From assembly GCF_963855985.1 (NCBI RefSeq), contig NC_087097.1, positions 5,923,001 to 5,987,000 on the forward strand: a DNA stretch of 64,000 nucleotides, given 5' to 3'. The position numbers and the translations under genes are program-made. Origin of the DNA: Ostrinia nubilalis. Lineage: Eukaryota; Arthropoda; Insecta; Lepidoptera; Crambidae. Below, piece after piece: positions 59,618 through 64,000 of the stretch (position 1 is its first letter; each line of letters begins with the position of its first letter). The notes beneath the pieces were generated by a model. The model was not told the DNA's origin. It ran no database searches and was given only the letters and a program-made list of their open reading frames with translations.

Positions 59618-59712
59618 CGTGGGGAATGTTGGTGAGGGGTCTGGAGGGGCGACTGAGGAACGGGGAGTGCCCGCTAGACCCCCGTCCTGCTGCGGCGATG
59701 TCCGTGGAGGCT
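59618..59712 (-). CDS. Exon: Pro/Ser/Thr-rich extracellular stalk
   Basis: This exon has an acceptor (gtccacag before the exon) and a donor (CACG followed by gtaaat) on the minus strand. The first two bases, AG, complete a codon begun in an unseen upstream exon. Then come 31 codons ending in phase 0. The peptide is rich in Pro, Ser and Thr (begins PPRTSPQQDGG, ends PPDPSPTFPT), as expected for a flexible, possibly O-glycosylated stalk just outside a membrane segment. The neighbouring exon downstream starts exactly in phase with the hydrophobic segment. No conserved domain is visible in this exon. Any folded ectodomain would have to be encoded upstream, beyond base 64000. The exon stands out as GC-rich against the AT-rich introns. 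Confidence 0.82.
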
Positions 59713-60777
59713 CTGTGGACATCAAATTGACATTAGTATAGTTCATCATCAGATCATTTTGGACTCTACTACATGAGCATGACCCTCTCTATCTAATTGA
59801 CTAGAAGCAATTGGAAAAGATAGTCAATAAAAAAATCTATTTGGTTTAAACAATGTCTGTAAGCTTTTAACTATAAACAATTTTCGGTTTCAAAAGACTA
59901 TTAATACAAACTCTATTAATAGCTCCTGAAACTTTGAACTATGTGATTAATAAGGCTCTTTCATTTCCGACAATGTTTTTTAGAATCTAGGCGTAGTAAA
60001 GCGTCACAATACCTAAAACAAATGACTGTTTTCAAGTGTACTTGTTAATGACCGTTCGCTTCAGAGCGACTTCCACAAAATGTACTATTTGGGAGGCCCT
60101 TAGGGGTTCCAAGTAGACATGAAACGAGCATTAGGAAGTAATGTACCAGTTTCTTCGAACTAGTACACCATTAGGCTTTCAGTATACTGAACCCTTTAGA
60201 CCCTCTGTGCTTTCAAACAAATAACATCATGTCTTCTTCAACGAATTGAACCATAATAATACTGATAGCTGTACCTAAGTATCTGCGTCTCTATTTGTTT
60301 AATCAACTGCCTCAATTTGAAAGATTTCATTATATTTATTTCATGATTAAGCGCCATAAGTGTATATTTTTTAAATTAGTAGAGTAACTGCTATATTAGA
60401 TTGATGACCATCCTTCCCCCTAAACTTTGACGATTAATCTAATAACATCAATTTAATCTCCAATATGTTGCAGTTAGAAACACCGACTAGAAAGTATTCC
60501 AATATTGCACAAGTTATTCAAAAATCAACCAAAACTTATCCGCCGGTGAGCACAGTTCTCCTTGCATAATGGATGCTCTACTGCCTCTAGTTTGGAGCCA
60601 GTTTTCTCATAATTAGTCAGGTAATTTGCGTAAGCTGCTCTAACTTACGCCTCTCTGAGCGTGTCAAATTATATCAGAAGTTTACGGTTTATTCACCTTC
60701 CATTTGATGGATTAACATAAGCGATATCTGAAATGAAACGTAGACTATTCAATGTATGTTTTGTTGATGAAAATAGA
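59713..60777 (-). other. Upstream intron, nothing recognised
   Basis: It begins with the acceptor of the exon ending at 59712. No further exon or domain was seen. Confidence 0.4.
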
Positions 60778-60910
60778 CTTTTTTCTTATTTAAGACAAGG
60801 CAGGTATTTGACTGCAATCGCACCTGGTGTTAAGTGGGATGCAGTCTAGGATGTTACATATCTGCCCTGTAAGTGCCTATTCACTCTCGCCTTGAATAGG
60901 CCCGGATTAT
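60778..60910 (-). mobile_element. Retroelement 3' end, same family as 13236-13311
   Basis: A T-rich start is followed by 'tgcaatcgcacctggtgtta', 'gatgcagtctaggatg' and 'ctgtaagtgcctattcactc'. Confidence 0.6.
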
Positions 60911-61150
60911 AGTGTTATTGAAAAACTTGTTCTAGTATCATCACCATCAGGTTGTTTAGTCTCCGCTGCAGGAGCAAGACTCTCTTATTTACCATAGACA
61001 AACGGAGGATTTGATCTACACTCCCAACGCTGACCTCAAGAATTGGAGAGGACTCATGTTCGCACATTTAATTTTGTTCTATTAATTTAGTCTTTCAGTC
61101 CTTTAAGGTCTTATTCAACTCTACCAGAACCACATGGCTAGCATCGTTTA

Positions 61151-61291
61151 TGCTTTAACCACTTCACCGGCGCGATCATTGGCCTACAATGACAGGTCAC
61201 GCGACCCTTGACAGTCCATGACAGTCTGCGCGACCTTGTCATTGGCCTATGATCGCGCCGACGATGGCGATCTGCACGCGTTGGTTTAAGT
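61151..61291. mobile_element. MITE, TIR around GGCGCGATCATTGGCC
   Basis: The core arms 'ggcgcgatcattggcc' and 'ggcctatgatcgcgcc' lie at 61169-61259, with weaker outer arms ('ctttaacca', 'tggtttaag'). It is very GC-rich relative to its surroundings. Confidence 0.7.
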
Positions 61292-62144
61292 ATAAAAATC
61301 CTTGTTCAAACATATTATAAACATACATAATAATAACAAACTAAATAGCTTGTAATTACATAGTGGGTCCTATTCTATTTCAACCAAACACAATACTCGT
61401 TCAGGTAGAAACAACTCCCTGTTGGATATGGACGTATAATTAAAATAACCTAAAGCTTCTTCAAATAAACTACTTAAATGACCTGCACCACCCAGTGGCC
61501 ACTCCACAAAGACCTAATAAACTAAATGTCGAGTCCAATTTTAGAAATCGGTCAAAACACTCGACCATTGCACTTTGGGCTGGACTGAATATTCTGGTTT
61601 GTGTCTGGCGATACTGGAACGAGAATGAAACGATATAAAATACGTGAAGCGAAAAAACTGAAAAGCTTTTTGAAGGATAATAAGCACTGAGCTTTAATAC
61701 ATAGTTAAGTGTGATAATTACAAACCACGCATTGTCTAATGTTTAGACTACTCGAGACGACCGTTTTTTTTGTATTTTGCTATACCTACTAATCTTTTTA
61801 TTTGATCAAAATTGCAACCAAAGGATGCCGATGCAGACTGATAGAGCTATGTTTTCGCTCTTAGTTTATAACCTGAATTTACTGAGCAATCGTGCTGCAT
61901 ATTAAACTTTATTCACTTATCACCATGTGTGATTGAGACCCAACGTAGACTAGAATAATAAGAAAAGAAGCGTTACATACATTGCCGAAATACTATTTTT
62001 GTGCATATCGTAATATCGCACTCTATTGCTACCCAACATGTAGTAAACGAACGACAGACATATGATAACTACAATACCTCTAGAAAATACTCCGTTCAAT
62101 TATCAGAATAACCCTCTTGTTTAGATGCGCTTAACATTATTTTA
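61292..62144. other. Intronic tract, nothing recognised
   Basis: No supportable feature. Confidence 0.4.
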
Positions 62145-62195
62145 CTGCACCCGGAAGATCAAACGAGCAAACGGACCGGCTGGAAAGCGGCCAAC

Positions 62196-62560
62196 ATTGC
62201 GCCCGAGCAAATGTGTTTGTAAAGGTGAGATTCCACTGCAAAAGCTATTCAGAGATTCGTCCCTATAAGATTTTGAAGAATCGCAGATACGATAAAAAAT
62301 GGATCATATTCGTTGCGCTTGAGCAAATGTGTTTGTAAAGGTGAGATTCCACTGCAGGCGCTATTCAGAGGCTCGTCGCTTTTATAGAAGTTAGTAAAGA
62401 AGCGTAAATGCGGAAAAATAGAAAGCTGATCATAAGTGTCATTGTGGAGCACATGTGGTTATAAAGGTCAGATTCCACTGGTACGCGCTTCAGAATAGTG
62501 CCCATCGCTAGCAAATGAATCTTCGAATTATGAATGAAAGAAGCGCCTATTAAGGACAGC
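62196..62560. repeat. Three diverged tandem units, 116-126 bp
   Basis: Each unit has 'gagcaaatgtgtttgtaaag' or a variant, 'gagattccactg' and 'gctattcagag'. The starts are near 62205, 62321 and 62447. The third is the most diverged. The minus-strand frames across it come from the repeat. Confidence 0.85.
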
Positions 62561-63221
62561 ACATAAAAGTCTCTAAAACATATTCAGCCTAAGTATTATT
62601 AACAGGTATCAATAGAGCAAAAAAGGGTAATGCAGGCCATTGACTAGGTACACGAAGATATGGGAACACTTCAGCGATAAAGAAATTAATAAATAAAAGA
62701 TGTTAACATTATGGCGATACAATTATAGCCCAGCGGCGTCACTGTCGCATTGGCGATTCGTCGGTATTTCGAACCCCCGTCGTCATGTAAACTAAAATAA
62801 AACAAATTGGTGGAGTACAGCTCTGAGGTCAAGACTAAAAGTCTTGTATTATTTTCGATGCTCACATAAGGCGCAAAGTTCGAAATGAAATCTATTCGCA
62901 AACTTTCGGTGGAGTTTTACCTTTATAACTGTTGAGCTACTTTAACTGAATGTGGGAGAAAGACGATGAAAGATAATGGGATGATAGCGAGCGTTATTAT
63001 TGGACTATCAATTTCATTGCGACATAATCGTATCTTGGTTTTGATTGTTATAGTTTTTTAGGACACCTGTTATTTGCAAGAATATACGAGAATGAAATAA
63101 ATGAAGAATTATACAAGTATTTTTGGAACTGACATCGTATTCACTAGAGGACTATGCAATGTTGCTAGACGTTTCAGCAATAGACGAAATGTCGTGCAAC
63201 GTTTCCATTTTCCAACGTTAA
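62561..63221. other. Intronic tract, nothing recognised
   Basis: No supportable feature. Confidence 0.4.
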
Positions 63222-63339
63222 GGCTGGGTTGCACCATCTTACTTTAACTTTGACAAACGTCAAAAATCTGTCAAAATCCATACTAATACCACCGGTTATC
63301 GTCAAAGTTACGGTCAAAGTAAGATGGTGCAACCCAGCC
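63222..63339. mobile_element. Harbinger-type MITE, GGCTGGGTTGCACC family
   Basis: The best-preserved copy: ggctgggttgcaccatctta and a perfect inverse, flanked by TAA. Confidence 0.9.
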
Positions 63340-63597
63340 TAAGTTTTCTTACACATTGACGTTGGCATAATAATTTTTATTATGCCGCACGACATTCAAT
63401 TTTAATACCGCAAGGACTTATAGCACCATGCACCATATACCCAGCTATTTAGAAAGCAATTAAGTAAAGCATTAAGTAGGCCTATTAGTTTAACAAAGTT
63501 CAGAACGTCAAATTCTTACGCATGCACCATTGGACTGACGTCACATGTTTCATAATGATTTGCTCTAACTGAGGAACGATTAATAGTTATCTACATC

Positions 63598-63754
63598 TAT
63601 ACCTACTTATATTATAAAGAGGAAAGATTAGATTGTTTATTTATTTGTATTGAATAGGCTCCGAAATTACTAGACCGAATTGAAAAATTCTTCTACCATA
63701 TCTGAGGTCTTACGCTAATGGACATAGGGGTACGAAATTCGCCGGGTCAGCTTG
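63598..63754 (+). mobile_element. Helitron-like element
   Basis: 'acttatattataaagaggaa' starts it and 'aattcgccgggtcagcttg' ends it (CTTG instead of CTAG). The middle has 'aggctccgaaattactagac'. Confidence 0.65.
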
Positions 63755-63952
63755 TCTTCAATAATTGTTAAAGCTAATAAATGACGAATTAGTTAGTCCA
63801 TTACAGGATAGTAACTGTAGATGTCACACGGTTACAAGGTCAACGACCTTTCAGTTGAATAAACTTTGTCAAGGTTCGTTGAGGTTTACAACGATATCCT
63901 TTTACAAAGGTTCCAACAAATTCGTTTAGTATCATATTATTCCATACTTATC

Positions 63953-64000
63953 CTACAATATTATAAATGCGAAAGTTTGGATGTCTGGATGTCTGAATGT
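63953..64000 (+). mobile_element. 5' part of another Helitron-like element, cut by window end
   Basis: 'acaatattataaatgcgaaa' and 'ggatgtctggatgtctg' match the start of the copy at 44096. The rest lies beyond the window. Confidence 0.55.

Larger units (their letters stand above)
11209..59712 (-). other. Gene locus: single-pass membrane protein, 3' five exons
   Basis: Five minus-strand exons join in phase into 237 complete residues plus a stop. All visible introns are GT-AG. Order in the protein: a Pro/Ser/Thr-rich stalk of 31 residues, a membrane exon of 46, a small Ala/Gly/Ser exon of 26, a Cys-containing tail exon of 62, and a final 71-residue acidic exon. Exon lengths of 95, 138, 78, 188 and 217 bp fit the phases exactly, which is the main evidence that this is one gene. 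Introns, from 5' to 3', are 1416, 1141, 45005 and 226 bp. The first visible exon starts with two bases completing a split codon, so at least one upstream exon lies beyond the window. The basic residues after the hydrophobic segment suggest a type I topology. The family is not firmly recognised. The membrane segment pattern W-x-G-x-I-A-L-F reminds me of vertebrate FNDC4/FNDC5, a guess from memory. Confidence 0.85.

Overview
The window looks like genomic DNA of a moth or butterfly (Lepidoptera). It is AT-rich, eukaryotic and intron-bearing, and it is packed with repeat families I recognise from Lepidoptera: 3' ends of RTE-clade LINEs with (CAT)n/(ATG)n tails, short non-autonomous Helitron-like elements ending in a GC hairpin plus CTAG, tRNA-derived SINEs with A/T-rich tails, and many terminal-inverted-repeat MITEs and foldback elements. 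The species cannot be named from the sequence. There is no bacterial content, no CRISPR array, no rRNA and no intact tRNA gene.

One protein-coding gene is supported, on the minus strand. Five exons with GT-AG borders and consistent phase (59618-59712, 58064-58201, 56845-56922, 11652-11839, 11209-11425) join into an open frame of 237 complete residues ending at a stop codon. The visible protein is a Pro/Ser/Thr-rich stalk, one hydrophobic membrane-spanning segment followed by a basic juxtamembrane stretch, and a cytoplasmic tail with several cysteines and an acidic C-terminus. The start codon and N-terminal exons lie beyond base 64000. The most distinctive feature of the locus is a 45-kb intron (11840-56844) between the third and fourth visible exons, which makes up about 70% of the window.

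Layout: 1-11208 is downstream of the gene (possible 3' UTR, LINE tails, Helitron-like copies, one foldback MITE). 11209-11839 holds the last two exons. 11840-56844 is the giant intron, filled with nested elements: a three-level MITE nest (16.4-16.9 kb), a 739-bp TIR element (18.8-19.5 kb), a GC-rich diverged tandem repeat (21.3-22.3 kb), foldback elements at 23.6, 31.5, 39.5 and 42.3 kb, and two 2310-bp Helitron-like copies in opposite orientation (34039-36348 and 48012-50321). 56845-59712 holds three exons. 59713-64000 is upstream intron with a few repeats.

The elements do not form a pathway, but they record an order of events: LINE tails inserted into Helitrons and foldbacks, MITEs inserted into Helitrons and into other MITEs, and composites that were later copied or inverted. 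Because the intron should be transcribed with the gene, its long inverted repeats could form extended double-stranded RNA in the nuclear pre-mRNA. That is inference. No separate new multi-gene system was found. The strongest unusual signals are the paired Helitron composites, two abutting perfect palindromes at 37908-38045, and the unidentified membrane-protein gene with its giant intron.
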